Source: Leptolyngbya sp. FACHB-8 (GTDB lineage: Bacteria > Cyanobacteriota > Cyanobacteriia > Elainellales > Elainellaceae). From it: a stretch of DNA of 64,000 nucleotides. Of this stretch, positions 24,986 to 35,041 are shown one piece after another. Position numbers and translations under genes: made by a program. The first letter of the stretch is position 1; each line of letters begins with the position of its first letter. Location of the stretch: positions 62,001 to 126,000 of the forward strand of contig NZ_JACJOO010000050.1 of the NCBI RefSeq assembly GCF_014695575.1. The letters are read 5' to 3'. The notes beneath the pieces were generated by a model. The model worked only from the letters and a program-made list of their open reading frames with translations. It was not told where the DNA came from and made no database searches.

Positions 24986-26470
24986 ATGCCTACTTCCGTC
25001 CTTCGCCGATATACCCCACCCACTTGCACCCTGGAAGTGCGGGCCAACCAGTCTTCCCTATCTCGGTGGGCTGACCAGACAGTATTGAGAGATGTGCGGT
25101 TTAACCTCCATCTAGATGACCCTCAGCGGCCTGATGCGCGTGTGGTACAGATATCGGGCGATCGCAACCAATTGGAAGCCCTGGGCGATGTGGTCAGCCG
25201 CTACGTGCAGAACTTGCTGGATTCGGACGTTGATACGACGGATTCTGCCCTGCTTCGGTTGACCCCTCAATCCCCTCGACTACTTGAGCGAAATTTAGAG
25301 GTACTTCCCCTGGGTGCTGAACGGTCTACAGCGACAAACGGTTCACCCATTGCGCTCCACACACCAGTAGCCGCAGCCGAAAGCGGGATTTTTATCGAAC
25401 CCCGAGGTTTACTGGCCCACGACCTTCATCTGGGAACCTTATCCACTCCAGAATCGGGAGATGTCGTTCGCCTCAGTGCTGTTCAACTGTTTGATCTGGC
25501 TAACGCATTAGACGATTACTCTGCTGAGATGTTGGCCTTACCGAGCCAGCAACGCGCTGTTTCCAGCACCCGACGATGGGCCAGCATGGCGGCGATGTTG
25601 GTATTAGCCATTGGTGCTACTGGCGGCATCACTAAATTTGTCATGGATGTTTCGGCCCCAGCCCCTACCCAGGTAGCTCAGGAGTCTGCGCCCGAAAATG
25701 TTGCGGTTCAATCCGTGCCAACCACGCCTCCACCCGCAGCAGGTGCGCCTCTCCCCGTGCCCGGCGCAACCCCCCAACCCAATGGCTTGTCCCAAACTAC
25801 GAAGGTTCCCCCTGGGGCACCTCCAGGGTCAGTGCAACCCGGGTTCCCTTTCCCTGTACCGCCTCCCCAGGGGAATACAGCCCCCCGTGGGCAAGGGGCC
25901 CCTGTTCCTCCTGGGGCTGTTGCAGTGCAGCCCGCACCAACCAGAGTGCCACAATCACCCCAAATCATTCCTGGTGGAGGGGCCAGTACTACTCAAGGTG
26001 CCAATGTGCCTTCTAACCCAACCGTGCGCCAAGCTCCACCCGAAACTTTCTCCACCAGTGAGGCACCTAGCATCAGCGCGGCGAGGCAAGCGGATCCTGA
26101 AGCGGCGGCTGGAGATACGGCAGCGATCGCCCCGCCACCTACGGCCCGCAATCGCCCTACCACTGATTTGAGCCGCGCTGGGGTAGAAATTCCACAAACC
26201 AATGAGGTTCAGAGTTACTTCCAGGAGCGCTGGCAGCCCCCTGAGAACCTGGGCGAAACCCTGGAGTATCGCCTAACGTTAGGGGCTGATGGAAGCGTGG
26301 AGCAGATTACTCCTCTGGGAGACGCAGCTGGGGTTTATATCGATCGCACGAATATGCCTTTGCTAGGCGACAACTTCGTCAGCCCACTAGCTCCCTATCA
26401 ACGTGCTATGGTGCGGGTTATCCTGGCTCCTGATGGCCGCGTCCAAACCTTCCTGGAAGAGGTGAATTAA
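24986..26470 (+). CDS. DUF4335 protein with membrane segment and Pro-rich linker
   Basis: The 494-residue protein has an N-terminal globular DUF4335-like domain (~1-190: 'RRYTPPTCTLEVRANQSSLSRWADQTVLRDVRFNLHLDDP'). One transmembrane helix follows ('WASMAAMLVLAIGATGGITKFVMDV', ~200-225), then a ~170-residue Pro/Gly/Ala/Gln-rich disordered linker and a C-terminal domain ('VQSYFQERWQPPENLGETLEYRLTLGADGSVEQITPLG'). The layout suggests a cytoplasmic domain tethered across the membrane to an outer one. It starts 60 bp after the DUF3038 gene, presumably the same operon, and ends at an intrinsic terminator. Role unknown. Confidence 0.75.
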   Translation: MPTSVLRRYTPPTCTLEVRANQSSLSRWADQTVLRDVRFNLHLDDPQRPDARVVQISGDRNQLEALGDVVSRYVQNLLDSDVDTTDSALLRLTPQSPRLLERNLEVLPLGAERSTATNGSPIALHTPVAAAESGIFIEPRGLLAHDLHLGTLSTPESGDVVRLSAVQLFDLANALDDYSAEMLALPSQQRAVSSTRRWASMAAMLVLAIGATGGITKFVMDVSAPAPTQVAQESAPENVAVQSVPTTPPPAAGAPLPVPGATPQPNGLSQTTKVPPGAPPGSVQPGFPFPVPPPQGNTAPRGQGAPVPPGAVAVQPAPTRVPQSPQIIPGGGASTTQGANVPSNPTVRQAPPETFSTSEAPSISAARQADPEAAAGDTAAIAPPPTARNRPTTDLSRAGVEIPQTNEVQSYFQERWQPPENLGETLEYRLTLGADGSVEQITPLGDAAGVYIDRTNMPLLGDNFVSPLAPYQRAMVRVILAPDGRVQTFLEEVN

Positions 26471-26489
26471 CCTCATCACCTATAGCGGA

Positions 26490-26525
26490 AACAGCAGTGA
26501 AACTTATCGTTTCACTGCTGTTTTT
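26490..26525 (+). terminator. Rho-independent terminator after DUF4335 gene
   Basis: 14-bp arms 26490-26503 and 26509-26522, loop TTATC, followed by a T-run to 26525. A classical intrinsic terminator, in contrast to the element that begins right after it. Confidence 0.85.
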
Positions 26526-26664
26526 AACGTCAGTTCGGGATAAGCCGAACCGCCCATTATTGCGTGCGCGACGCGCACGCAATAATGGGCTTTTTCGAGT
26601 GCCTGTTTTCGAGTGCTGCGCGTTGCGCGGCACTCGAAAACGCCCTTAATCCAAACTCAGGTTA
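26525..26664. repeat. Family A double-hairpin element (reverse orientation)
   Basis: Shell AACGTCAGTTCGGGATAAG and CTTAATCCAAACTCAGGTT. The hairpins GCCCATTATTGCGTGCGC/complement and CGTTTTCGAGTGC/complement occur in the opposite order from the copy at 14026-14150, which carries the same CCCATTATTGCGTGCGC arm. Confidence 0.8.
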
Positions 26665-26668
26665 TTAA

Positions 26669-26727
26669 AGATGTGCCTAATGCTCTATGGCCTGCCTAAG
26701 CAGGACGTAGAACATTAGGCACATCTT
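26669..26727. repeat. Family C palindrome, copy 2
   Basis: Same arm sequence as 13842-13903 (GATGTGCCTAATGCTCTA...) with loop CCTAAG and about three mispairs. It ends at the folB stop codon. Confidence 0.75.
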
Positions 26728-27098
26728 CACAGGGAATTGGAACGGGTACGAGTAATGTCCACAGTGACGCTGCCCATGAAATTGGGGATGGCTGGACGCT
26801 CCTTGGTCAGGCATACCTGCACCTGTTCCACCAGATTGGATTGGAGAACATGATCGGCGATCGCCCCTGCCATTCGCTCAATCAGCTTAAATTTCATCGT
26901 TTGGATCAGGGTCTGGATTTCCTGAGCGACGACGCTGTAGTCATAGGTATGGGTAATCTCATCCGTCTGAGCTGGCCGCGTCAGGTCGAGCCAAACGGTG
27001 AGATTCACCGAGAACCACTGGCCGAGGGTCTGTTCTTCCGGGTACAGACCGACGTAGCCATAGGCACGAATGTTCGTGATATGAAGGCAATCAGCCAT
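26727..27098 (-). CDS. folB: Dihydroneopterin aldolase
   Basis: FolB converts 7,8-dihydroneopterin to 6-hydroxymethyl-dihydropterin and glycolaldehyde in folate synthesis. The 123-residue protein has the family signatures: 'ITNIRAYGYVGLYPEEQTLGQWFSVNLTVWLDL', with the substrate-proximal Tyr-Gly and Glu; 'DYSVVAQEIQTLI'; 'LIERMAGAIADHVL', with the pterin-anchoring Glu; and the catalytic Lys in 'VQVCLTKERPAIPNFMGSVTVDI'. Length is normal. It lies 110 bp downstream of proA on the same strand, so co-transcription is possible. The stop codon abuts a family C palindrome. Confidence 0.92.
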   Translation of the reverse strand: MADCLHITNIRAYGYVGLYPEEQTLGQWFSVNLTVWLDLTRPAQTDEITHTYDYSVVAQEIQTLIQTMKFKLIERMAGAIADHVLQSNLVEQVQVCLTKERPAIPNFMGSVTVDITRTRSNSL

Positions 27099-27208
27099 TT
27101 AGCGTTCCTCAAAACAGCTCCGGCAGAAATACTGGCATTCCAACCCGACACTGGATGTTTGAGGAACACCCAGTGTCCAGTTCTTTTGCTACTTAACCAA
27201 TCAAAAGA

Positions 27209-28528
27209 TTACAGATCGCGATGGGTAAAGGGGCGAGCATCTGGGCCGGAGTAGGTCGTAGACACATGGCCTTCCCCGGTAAGCCAGTACTTGTAAGTCA
27301 CCAAACCCTCCATTCCAACGGGGCCACGGGGCGGCATTTTCTGGGTGCTGATGCCGACCTCTGCGCCAAAGCCGTAGCGGAATCCGTCAGCAAAGCGGGT
27401 GGAACAATTATGGAACACTCCCGCTGCATCCACTTGGTTCATGAAGGTGAGGGCGACCTGCTCATCCTGAGTCACAATGCCATCCGTATGACGGGAACCG
27501 TAGGTGTTGATGTGGGCGATCGCTTCATCCACCGATTCCACTTGCTTAATCGCCAAAATCAGATCGCTATACTCCGTCTTCCAGTCCTCATCGGTCACCT
27601 GCTGAATTGTGATGCCGTGAGTTGCTAACAGGTGTTGCGTTTCAGCATCCCCCCGCAGTTCTACAGCCCGCGTCTGAAGAGCATCGGCTAATTTTGGCAG
27701 CAGTTGAGGTGCAATGTCCCGATGCACTAGCAGGGTTTCGATCGTGTTACAGGCCGAGGGATAGCTGGTTTTTGCATCGATGGTGAGGGCGATCGCCATC
27801 TCCATATCCGCGGCTCGATCGATATACAGGTGGCAAATCCCATCGGCATGGCCCAGTACGGGAATCTTCGTGTTCTGTTGCACAAAGCGCACAAACACGT
27901 TGGAGCCGCGAGGAATGATCAAATCTACATACTGATCCAGGTTCAGAAGGGACATGGTTTCCTCCCGAGTGGTTAGCAGCCGCACCACCGCCGGGTCAAT
28001 GCCTATGGATGTTAATCCTGCATGAATCGCTTGGGTCAGAGCTTCGCAGGAACGGATCGCTTCCCGCCCCCCTTTCAGAATCACGCCGTTGCCCGACTTC
28101 ACAGCCAGAGTTGCAATTTGCACCAAGGCATCGGGCCGCGACTCAAAGATCACGCCTAAAACTCCCAGCGGACAGGTGATCCGTTTCATCAGCAAGCCAT
28201 TATCCAGCTCTCGATGAATCTGCACTCGGCCTAACGGATCAGGCAGCTTGGCAACATCGCGAACTCCAGCGATCGCCCCCGACAATTTCTCCGCATCCAA
28301 TTTCAGACGACCATACAGTGCCTTCGCCAACCCTTCGGCTTCCGCAATCCGTCGATCTTCTTCGTTGGCAGCGATGATTTCTGCTGCATGCGCTTCGAGA
28401 GATTGGGCGATCGCCTCCACAGCCTGATTGCGCTCTGCCTCTGGCAGCACCGCCAGATGCCGCGCCGCCTCACGGGTCGCTTTCGCCTGGACAGTCAAAT
28501 CAGGGGTAGAAATCGGTGTTGCAGTCAT
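27209..28528 (-). CDS. proA: Gamma-glutamyl phosphate reductase
   Basis: ProA reduces gamma-glutamyl phosphate to glutamate semialdehyde with NADPH, the second step of proline synthesis. The 439-residue aldehyde-dehydrogenase-fold protein shows '[36 protein letters not shown]' (cofactor binding), the catalytic Cys260 in '[16 protein letters not shown]', and the C-terminal '[36 protein letters not shown]'. It is complete, with a normal start at ATG 28528. proB is not adjacent. folB follows downstream. Confidence 0.95.
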   Translation of the reverse strand: MTATPISTPDLTVQAKATREAARHLAVLPEAERNQAVEAIAQSLEAHAAEIIAANEEDRRIAEAEGLAKALYGRLKLDAEKLSGAIAGVRDVAKLPDPLGRVQIHRELDNGLLMKRITCPLGVLGVIFESRPDALVQIATLAVKSGNGVILKGGREAIRSCEALTQAIHAGLTSIGIDPAVVRLLTTREETMSLLNLDQYVDLIIPRGSNVFVRFVQQNTKIPVLGHADGICHLYIDRAADMEMAIALTIDAKTSYPSACNTIETLLVHRDIAPQLLPKLADALQTRAVELRGDAETQHLLATHGITIQQVTDEDWKTEYSDLILAIKQVESVDEAIAHINTYGSRHTDGIVTQDEQVALTFMNQVDAAGVFHNCSTRFADGFRYGFGAEVGISTQKMPPRGPVGMEGLVTYKYWLTGEGHVSTTYSGPDARPFTHRDL

Positions 28529-28593
28529 GGCTTAACGGAGTTACTTGAAACCTAATCCCATTCTAAAGGGGATACTCCCAAGAACTATCAGGT

Positions 28594-28676
28594 AGTGTTC
28601 TAGACAGATGGATGGGATGAGGTGGAAGGGGCACTTCGTGTCCCTTCCACCTCATCCCATCCATCTATTTGAAACA
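28594..28676. repeat. Family E palindromic element, copy 1
   Basis: 29-bp arms 28606-28634 and 28638-28666 with one mismatch, apex TTC. Shell GTGTTCTAGA on the left and TTTGAAAC on the right. The copy at 55522-55598 has the same shell inverted. Confidence 0.75.
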
Positions 28677-28769
28677 TGACCACGGAACGATGAGGCAACA
28701 AATTGAAAATTCCCTTATCGTAGTCAACGGCTATAAATTAACGTTTCGCAATACAACACAAGGGAATCT

Positions 28770-29432
28770 ATGGGAACGGACATTCAAGGCATCGGCTATC
28801 TGGCAACTCCAGCCTCAGGTTCAGGGCCTGGAATTATTGTGTTGCAAGAATGGTGGGGTTTAGTGCCACATATTAAAAACCTGGCCGATCGGTTTGCAGA
28901 AGCGGGATATGTGGCGATCGCCCCCGACCTCTACGACGGTACCCAAACCACCAGCCCCGACGAAGCTGGACGATTACTGATGGCTCTCAACATCGACCAG
29001 ACGGCCCAGAAACTCCTGAAAACCGTTGAATACTTGCTGAATCATGATGCCGTCACCTCTGACACCATCGGCGTCGTAGGCTTCTGCATGGGAGGACAAC
29101 TCGCACTATTAGCAGGCACCCTCAGCCCCAACATTGGTGCCGTTGTAGACTTCTACGGCATTCATCCCAACGTCAAGCCCGACTTCTCCAAGCTTCAAGG
29201 CCCTGTATTGGGCTTCTTTGGAGAACAAGATGACCTGGTCACCTCCGAGGCCGTCAGCCAGCTCGAGGCCGCCATTCGCGCAGCTGACCGCACCCTCGAA
29301 ACCCACATCTACCCCAATTCCGGCCACGCCTTCTTCAACGACACCCGTCCCGAAGCCTACAACCCTACTGCCGCCACCGATGCCTGGCAGAAAACCCTCG
29401 CCTTCTTCAGCCAAAACCTAGCCACAGCCTAA
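28770..29432 (+). CDS. Dienelactone hydrolase-family protein
   Basis: The 220-residue alpha/beta hydrolase has the dienelactone hydrolase type of triad: Cys106 in 'VVGFCMGGQLAL' (the GxCxGG nucleophile elbow), Asp154 in 'GEQDDLV' and His186 in 'YPNSGHAFFND'. The N-terminal 'GIIVLQEWWGLVPHIKNLADRFAEAGYVAIAPDLY' is characteristic. In cyanobacteria without a chlorocatechol pathway, the physiological ester or lactone is unknown. AAGGGA lies six bases before ATG 28770. It is monocistronic. Confidence 0.9.
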   Translation: MGTDIQGIGYLATPASGSGPGIIVLQEWWGLVPHIKNLADRFAEAGYVAIAPDLYDGTQTTSPDEAGRLLMALNIDQTAQKLLKTVEYLLNHDAVTSDTIGVVGFCMGGQLALLAGTLSPNIGAVVDFYGIHPNVKPDFSKLQGPVLGFFGEQDDLVTSEAVSQLEAAIRAADRTLETHIYPNSGHAFFNDTRPEAYNPTAATDAWQKTLAFFSQNLATA

Positions 29433-29846
29433 AACGCTTCCTAATAAGGCTCTAAAAGCCTTCGTTGAAGAAGGCACAGAAACCTGCTTCAAAACCCAAG
29501 CCATGCGAAGCGGCCTAACAACATCTCTACAAAACCTCCTTGCCGAGGGGGGCTGGGGGACGGGCAGCCGTCCCTCAGCCTGGGGGTTTGGGGGACGGCG
29601 TGCCCCCAAACCAAGTCCCTGCTCAGCAACAAAACCTCAAACAATCACCACCTCAGCTACACAACGCTCTACAAAGCTCCTTAACCGAACCTGCGACTAC
29701 ATCGTCTGGGATCAGCCGGGATCGGTTCGGGATGGATCCAGTGAAGTTTTATAAAGAATCGCCTGGGGTGGGCACTGGAAGGGCGATCGCCGAGTGGTAA
29801 GCTAACAGTTGCATTACAAACACTGCTTAGCAATCACGGAGTTGAA
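29433..29846. other. Spacer containing a G-rich double hairpin
   Basis: At 29551-29580 GGCTGGGGGACGG pairs with CCGTCCCTCAGCC. At ~29585-29611 GGTTTGGGGG pairs with CCCCCAAACC. Both stems share the motif GGGGGACGG, so the segment looks like a duplicated unit. The rest is the hemE promoter region. Open frames here have no ribosome-binding sites or domains. Confidence 0.5.
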
Positions 29847-30908
29847 ATGACCGAATCGACTCAGATTCCCTATTTGTTGCGTGCTGCCCGGGGTGAAGTG
29901 TTGGATCGGCCCCCCGTGTGGATGATGCGTCAGGCCGGACGCTATATGAAGGCTTACCGGGATCTGCGCGATAAGTATCCCTCCTTCCGGGAACGGTCTG
30001 AAACCGTGGATGTTGCGGTCGAAATTTCTCTGCAACCCTGGCGTGCCTTCCGTCCCGACGGCGTCATCCTCTTTTCCGACATTCTGACTCCCCTTCCGGG
30101 CATCGGCATCCCCTTCGACATCATCGAAAGCCGCGGGCCCATCATCGACACCCCTATCCGCACTCAGGAACAGGTAGACGCCATTAATCCCCTAGATCCG
30201 GAAGCCAGCCTTCCCTTCGTGGGCGAAATCCTCCGTACCCTGCGTCACGAAGTGGGCAATGAAGCTGCCGTTCTGGGCTTCGTCGGTGCCCCCTGGACCC
30301 TAGCCGCTTACGCCATCGAAGGTAAAGGCTCCAAGGACTACAGCATCATCAAAGGCATGGCCTTCTCAGAACCTACCATCCTGCACCAGTTCCTCAGCAA
30401 GATTGCAGACTCTATTGCCACCTACGTTGGCTACCAGATCGAGAATGGCGCTCAGGTCGTACAAATGTTTGACTCCTGGGCCGGCCACTTGAGCCCGATG
30501 GATTACGACATCTTCGCCCTGCCCTACCAGCAACAAGTCGTGCGCCAGGTGAAGGCCAAGTATCCCGATGTACCGATGATTCTTTATATCAGCGGTAGCG
30601 CCGGTGTACTGGAGCGCATGGGTCAGTCTGGTGTGGACATCGTCAGCGTTGACTGGACAGTCGATATGGCTGATGCTCGTCGTCGTCTTGGCCCCAACGT
30701 TGGAGTACAGGGCAACATCGACCCCGGCATCCTGTTTGGCTCAAAGGCGCTGATTCGCGATCGCATCATCGACACCATTCGCAAAGCCGGAAATCGCGGT
30801 CACATCCTCAACCTGGGTCACGGCATTTTGCCCAAGACCCCCGAGGAAAACGCAGCATTCTTCTTCGAAACAGCAAAACAGGCGGATCAACTCCTGGCAA
30901 CAGCGTAA
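29847..30908 (+). CDS. hemE: Uroporphyrinogen decarboxylase
   Basis: HemE converts uroporphyrinogen III to coproporphyrinogen III on the route to haem and chlorophyll. The 353-residue protein carries the family's '[26 protein letters not shown]' (substrate-binding Arg residues), '[12 protein letters not shown]', with the catalytic Asp, '[22 protein letters not shown]' and '[21 protein letters not shown]'. A GGAG ribosome-binding site precedes ATG 29847 by about six bases. It is monocistronic, followed by a hairpin at 30913-30947. Codon use is GC-rich and strongly biased, fitting high expression. Confidence 0.96.
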   Translation: MTESTQIPYLLRAARGEVLDRPPVWMMRQAGRYMKAYRDLRDKYPSFRERSETVDVAVEISLQPWRAFRPDGVILFSDILTPLPGIGIPFDIIESRGPIIDTPIRTQEQVDAINPLDPEASLPFVGEILRTLRHEVGNEAAVLGFVGAPWTLAAYAIEGKGSKDYSIIKGMAFSEPTILHQFLSKIADSIATYVGYQIENGAQVVQMFDSWAGHLSPMDYDIFALPYQQQVVRQVKAKYPDVPMILYISGSAGVLERMGQSGVDIVSVDWTVDMADARRRLGPNVGVQGNIDPGILFGSKALIRDRIIDTIRKAGNRGHILNLGHGILPKTPEENAAFFFETAKQADQLLATA

Positions 30909-30912
30909 ACCA

Positions 30913-30947
30913 GTGTTATGGCACGTGTTCGTCACATGTCATAACAC
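30913..30947 (+). terminator. Hairpin after hemE
   Basis: About 15-bp imperfect stem (30913-30927 with 30933-30947), loop TTCGT, four bases past the hemE stop. There is no T-tract; terminator role inferred from position. Confidence 0.5.
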
Positions 30948-31167
30948 CCTGCCATCATTGAGGATGCATCATCGGGTTGGATTGATCGTTATGGGAGGTT
31001 AGAACTCCTTTCACAACCTATAATCAATCCAGCCCGAAATTTTCTCTTTACTGACCGAAACCCTTCATCCAAAGGGAACTATACTGCTGCGGGAGATCTT
31101 CTATACAGGAGATTTCGCGCATTCGTGTTGCTATTTTCATTCGCCAGTTTTTTCACTTCCCTTGCCC

Positions 31168-32124
31168 ATGACTGCCAAACGTATCTTCGTGACGGGGGCT
31201 AGCGGCTGCATCGGCCATTACATTGTCGATGCTTTGATTCAGCAGACCTCCCACGAACTGTTCCTATTGGTACGGAATCCGGATAAGTTCAAGTTGAATA
31301 CTGAGGCACGCCCAGGTATTCATCTCTTGCAGGGGGATATGTATCAGATTGAAAAGTTCAGCAAGCTGCTCAAGACCATAGATGTAGCGGTGCTGACAGC
31401 AGCGGCTTGGGGTGGTCCTCAAGAAACCTACGACATTAATGTCACCAAAACCATTCGGTTAATGAACTTGCTGGACCCCGATGTGTGTGAGCAAGTGCTC
31501 TACTTCTCAACTGCCAGCATTTTAGGGCGGGACAACCAGCCCCTCAAGGAAGCCGGGCAGTTAGGCACCGACTATATCCGTTCCAAGTTCACCTGCCATC
31601 AGCGGTTAAGCAAACTGGCGATCGCTCCCCAAATCACGACCCTTTTTCCCACCCTGGTTTTTGGTGGCGATCAGAACAAGCCAATGTCCCACCTCACAGG
31701 TGGGCTGCCCGATGTGCTGAAGTGGATTGGGCTGATTCGATTTTTTAAGCTAGACGGTAGTTTCCATTTCCTGCACAGCCGCGACATTGCTCAGGTGGTG
31801 GTTCACTTAGTCGATCATCCGCTTGGGGAGAGCGATCGCCGTGAGCTGGTGCTGGGTAACCCGCCCCTAACGGTGAATCAAGCGATCGAGGAAATCTGCA
31901 AGTATCTGCAACAGCAAATCTACTTCCGGATTCCCCTGGTCTTACCCTTAGCGAACTTCTTTATCCGGGTCTTTCGGATCCAGATGGCGGCATGGGATCG
32001 CTTCTGTATGACGTATCGCCATTTTACCCACCAACACTACGTCAATCCTACGACCTATGGGGCCGTTCCCTATTGTGCTACCCTCAGCGACATCTTAAAA
32101 GTGAGTGGCGTCGAAGCCCGGTAA
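31168..32124 (+). CDS. NAD(P)-dependent extended SDR (epimerase/dehydratase-like)
   Basis: The ~318-residue Rossmann protein starts 'MTAKRIFVTGASGCIGHYIVDAL', the GxxGxxG of extended short-chain dehydrogenases. 'LLQGDMYQ' and 'TAAAWGGPQETYDINVTKT' line the cofactor site. The catalytic pair is likely Tyr and Lys in 'GTDYIRSKFTCHQRL' (YxxxK), with Ser in 'YFSTASILG'. A hydrophobic stretch 'FRIPLVLPLANFFIRVFRIQMAA' near the C-terminus could be membrane-associated. I start at ATG 31168 instead of the TTG two codons upstream. hisG begins 69 bp downstream. Substrate unknown; resemblance to sugar-nucleotide epimerases is only at superfamily level. Confidence 0.82.
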   Translation: MTAKRIFVTGASGCIGHYIVDALIQQTSHELFLLVRNPDKFKLNTEARPGIHLLQGDMYQIEKFSKLLKTIDVAVLTAAAWGGPQETYDINVTKTIRLMNLLDPDVCEQVLYFSTASILGRDNQPLKEAGQLGTDYIRSKFTCHQRLSKLAIAPQITTLFPTLVFGGDQNKPMSHLTGGLPDVLKWIGLIRFFKLDGSFHFLHSRDIAQVVVHLVDHPLGESDRRELVLGNPPLTVNQAIEEICKYLQQQIYFRIPLVLPLANFFIRVFRIQMAAWDRFCMTYRHFTHQHYVNPTTYGAVPYCATLSDILKVSGVEAR

Positions 32125-32193
32125 AGTTAGAGAAGGCCCCGGCTTGATGAGCTCGTATGCCTGGGGTCAACAGAAATTACTGAGTGATATTGC

Positions 32194-32841
32194 ATGATTA
32201 CCGTTGCACTGCCCAAGGGCAGCCTATTGAAGGACAGCATTCGCCTCCTACAAGAAGTGGGATTGGACTTTAGTGATTTTCTAGACTCCTCTAATCGGCA
32301 GCTAGAAATTTGGGACAAGAGCCATCGCGCAAAAGCATTATTGGTTCGCAACTACGATGTACCCGTGTATGTGGAGTACGGCCAGGCTCAGCTGGGCTTC
32401 ATTGGCTACGACGTTTTGCGGGAGAAACAGCCCCGAGTTGCTCATTTAGCGGATCTTGGCTTTGGGCACTGTCGCATGTCCATTGCAGTCAAGGCATCCA
32501 GTCCTTACCGCTCTGCCCTGGATCTCCCCCCCCACTGCCGGGTGGCCTCTAAGTTTGTTCACTGTGCTCACGACTATTTCCAAAGCCTGGATCTCCCGGT
32601 GCAGGTTGTCCCCCTGTACGGTTCTGTTGAGTTAGGGCCCATTACAGGCATGTCAGAAGCCATCGTGGACTTGGTGGCCACAGGCCGCACCCTGAAAGAG
32701 AACAACCTGATCGAAATCGAAACCCTCTTTGAAAGCACCGCTCGCCTGATTGCCCATCCCCTCAGCTACCGCCTCAACGGTGATGGATTAAAGGATGTCA
32801 TTGATCAACTGCGAGAAACAGCAAGCACTGCAACGGTTTAG
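32194..32841 (+). CDS. hisG: ATP phosphoribosyltransferase, short (HisG_S) form
   Basis: HisG joins ATP and PRPP in the first step of histidine synthesis. The 215-residue protein is the short form, lacking the C-terminal ACT-like regulatory domain. It shows '[25 protein letters not shown]', '[21 protein letters not shown]', '[14 protein letters not shown]' and the PRPP loop region '[24 protein letters not shown]' ('[15 protein letters not shown]' here). Short forms act with the HisRS-like regulatory subunit HisZ, which should be encoded elsewhere. It is followed by a bidirectional terminator. Confidence 0.94.
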   Translation: MITVALPKGSLLKDSIRLLQEVGLDFSDFLDSSNRQLEIWDKSHRAKALLVRNYDVPVYVEYGQAQLGFIGYDVLREKQPRVAHLADLGFGHCRMSIAVKASSPYRSALDLPPHCRVASKFVHCAHDYFQSLDLPVQVVPLYGSVELGPITGMSEAIVDLVATGRTLKENNLIEIETLFESTARLIAHPLSYRLNGDGLKDVIDQLRETASTATV

Positions 32842-32957
32842 CGTTAGCCAGGTAGCACGCCAGATGAAGCTTTGCGATCGAACGTTGATGAGCTGTGGCA
32901 GGGGTGGTTTTGTCGTCACCTGAACCCATGCTAGTAATCAGCGGCTTAAGTTTGCCT

Positions 32958-32996
32958 ATGTTTAGAGGAGGGTACAAAGTACCCTCCTCTAAACAT
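32958..32996. terminator. Bidirectional hairpin between hisG and tgt
   Basis: Perfect 18-bp arms 32958-32975 and 32979-32996 around AAA. It separates convergent genes. Confidence 0.7.
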
Positions 32997-33052
32997 TAGT
33001 ATTGCGATCGCTAACTATCATCACTGAACGCTATTTCGCCACTAGGTTCATT

Positions 33053-34228
33053 TCAGGGGTAGGGCTCTGCTAAACCCGCTTCTACACCTTTTTCTGTCAG
33101 CAATTCTTCTTGAGGTTCGAGCCAATGGCCAAATTCGTCGAGGAACCGATCGCCCAGTATCGCCTCACGAATCCGCGCCGTGAACTGCACCAACTCCGTG
33201 ATGTTATGAATGGAAATGAGGCTAAAAGCCAGTAGCTCACGGGCATGAATTAAGTGACTTAAATAGGCCCGACTAAAGTTTTTACAGGTATAGCAGGGAC
33301 ACTGGTCATCCAGAGGAGTAAAGTCCTCCCGAAAGCGATTGTTTTTCAAGTTCCAGCGATCGCCCCGCACCAATGCCGCTCCATGCCGAGCCAATCGAGT
33401 CGGAATCACACAATCAAACATATCGACTCCGGCAGCAATAGCTTGCACCATTTCCCGATACGTACCCACTCCCATTAAGTAGCGGGGTTTGTTAAGGGGA
33501 AGTAGAGGGGTTGTAACCTGTACAATTTTTTGGATGAGATGGCCTGGTTCGCCAACGCTGACGCCGCCAATAGCAAAGCCATGCATGTCGAGTTGGGCGA
33601 TCGCCGCTGCCGCTTCCTGGCGTAGATCCGGGTAAACCCCTCCTTGCACAATAGGAAACAGAGCTTGGTCGGGACGTTGATGAGCTTCGATGCAACGCTT
33701 CAGCCATCGATACGTGCGATCGGTGGCCTGTTTAACAGCCTCCCAATCTGCAGGATATGGCGGGCATTCGTCAAAGGCCATGATCACATCGGCCCCCAGA
33801 GCATTTTGCACCTGAATAGATTTTTCTGGGGTGAACTTGATCATCTGCCCATCCCGAGGCGAGCGAAATGTGACCCCCTCATCGGTGATGGTGCGCATTT
33901 CACTCAAGCTAAAAACCTGAAACCCGCCCGAGTCCGTCAGAATTGGCCCATCCCATGCCATGAATTTATGTAGCCCACCCGCCTTCTGCACAATCCCCTC
34001 GCCCGGCTGCAGATGCAAATGGTAGGTATTGGACAGGATCATCTGTGCCCCCGTCGCCTTCAGTTGCTCAGGGCTGAGAGTTTTGACGTTGGCCAGAGTG
34101 CCCACCGGCATAAAGCGCGGCGTTTCCAAAATGCCATGGGGAGTTTTAAAGGTGGCCGCCCGCGCTGCGGTGTGGGAACAACGGGTCTGTACCTGAAAGG
34201 AAAAATAAGAAGCGTCCAAAAGTGTCAC
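33053..34228 (-). CDS. tgt: tRNA-guanine transglycosylase
   Basis: Tgt swaps guanine 34 for preQ1 in tRNAs with GUN anticodons, on the queuosine pathway. The protein shows '[38 protein letters not shown]', catalytic '[12 protein letters not shown]', '[13 protein letters not shown]', '[35 protein letters not shown]' and the zinc site '[20 protein letters not shown]'. The frame is open to ATG 34306, but the extra ~26 residues are not family-like. I place the start at GTG 34228, giving 391 residues, near the normal size. It is monocistronic. Confidence 0.93.
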   Translation of the reverse strand: MTLLDASYFSFQVQTRCSHTAARAATFKTPHGILETPRFMPVGTLANVKTLSPEQLKATGAQMILSNTYHLHLQPGEGIVQKAGGLHKFMAWDGPILTDSGGFQVFSLSEMRTITDEGVTFRSPRDGQMIKFTPEKSIQVQNALGADVIMAFDECPPYPADWEAVKQATDRTYRWLKRCIEAHQRPDQALFPIVQGGVYPDLRQEAAAAIAQLDMHGFAIGGVSVGEPGHLIQKIVQVTTPLLPLNKPRYLMGVGTYREMVQAIAAGVDMFDCVIPTRLARHGAALVRGDRWNLKNNRFREDFTPLDDQCPCYTCKNFSRAYLSHLIHARELLAFSLISIHNITELVQFTARIREAILGDRFLDEFGHWLEPQEELLTEKGVEAGLAEPYP

Positions 34229-34330
34229 CAAAAATCCATCGCTCAGAGGGCTATTGTAGATCAGCCATGGATTAACCCATAGCGATCCACCGCCACTCTT
34301 CTCCATTATTCATGGGAGTCGACCTAACTA

Positions 34331-34456
34331 AAGTATTGCTATTCAGTTGCAGCAACAGATAGGGCCTATCGCTACAACTGAATAGCAATACTTCAGTTGC
34401 AGAATCATGATATGCAGTAATGGGCCACACTATTGCATATCATGATTCTGCAACTG
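34331..34456. repeat. Two abutting palindromes upstream of tgt
   Basis: Stem 1: 19-bp arms 34331-34349 and 34375-34393. Stem 2: perfect 23-bp arms 34394-34416 and 34434-34456. The stems touch with no spacer and both contain CAGTTGCA, so they resemble two units of one element. They sit in the tgt promoter-side spacer. Confidence 0.7.
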
Positions 34457-34582
34457 GATTTAATACAGATGGAACAAAACTATAAAGCTACAAGTGGCCC
34501 GTACTTGCAGTACGAACCACTCACAGTTAAAGCTTGTTACTACGATTTTCTGGTGCGCTACCTGCACTAAAAATCGGTTGGG

Positions 34583-35041
34583 TTAGAAGGAAAAATTCTC
34601 TTCATCGTCAATCCGCATGTCCCAGCTAGCCGAGAGAACCTCCGCTACGACAGCTTCGAGGGCTGCGGCATTGAGGCGACGAGCGTTTTGCTCTTCAAGA
34701 GGATTGGTCAGAGGAATCAGGCGTAACTGGCGTCCCTCTTGGATCAGGTCGAAGCAAGGATAGCCCTCTTGCGTATAGCCTAGCTCCAAATAATCGAAGC
34801 TATATACATTCAAATACAGAGTGCGATTGGCCACCAGGGTTGAGCGATGGGGGTCAGCGAACACCTCCATAACATACCCCTCATCCTCGCTGTGCAAATG
34901 GCTGTCTTGAGTGTAGCCGTAACGAACTCGGCTCAAATCAGACAATAGCCGTTGCATATCTTGCTTGCTTGCAATGATGCCGGTATCCACCAAGCACGGG
35001 GCAGGCAACGCGGTGTTTCCGGAAAGTTGGTCTGGATTCAT
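34583..35041 (-). CDS. Conserved hypothetical protein (152 aa)
   Basis: A soluble acidic protein without a family I can name: 'VDTGIIASKQDMQRLLSDLSRVRYGYTQDSHLHSEDEGYVMEVFADPHRSTLVANRTLYLNVYSFDYLEL', then 'LRLIPLTNPLEEQN' and an acidic C-terminus 'RIDDEENFSF'. The alternation of strands resembles a small alpha/beta domain. Starts at GTG 35050 and ATG 35041 are both possible; I use the ATG. No ligand motif, signal or membrane segment is visible. It is monocistronic. Confidence 0.65.
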   Translation of the reverse strand: MNPDQLSGNTALPAPCLVDTGIIASKQDMQRLLSDLSRVRYGYTQDSHLHSEDEGYVMEVFADPHRSTLVANRTLYLNVYSFDYLELGYTQEGYPCFDLIQEGRQLRLIPLTNPLEEQNARRLNAAALEAVVAEVLSASWDMRIDDEENFSF

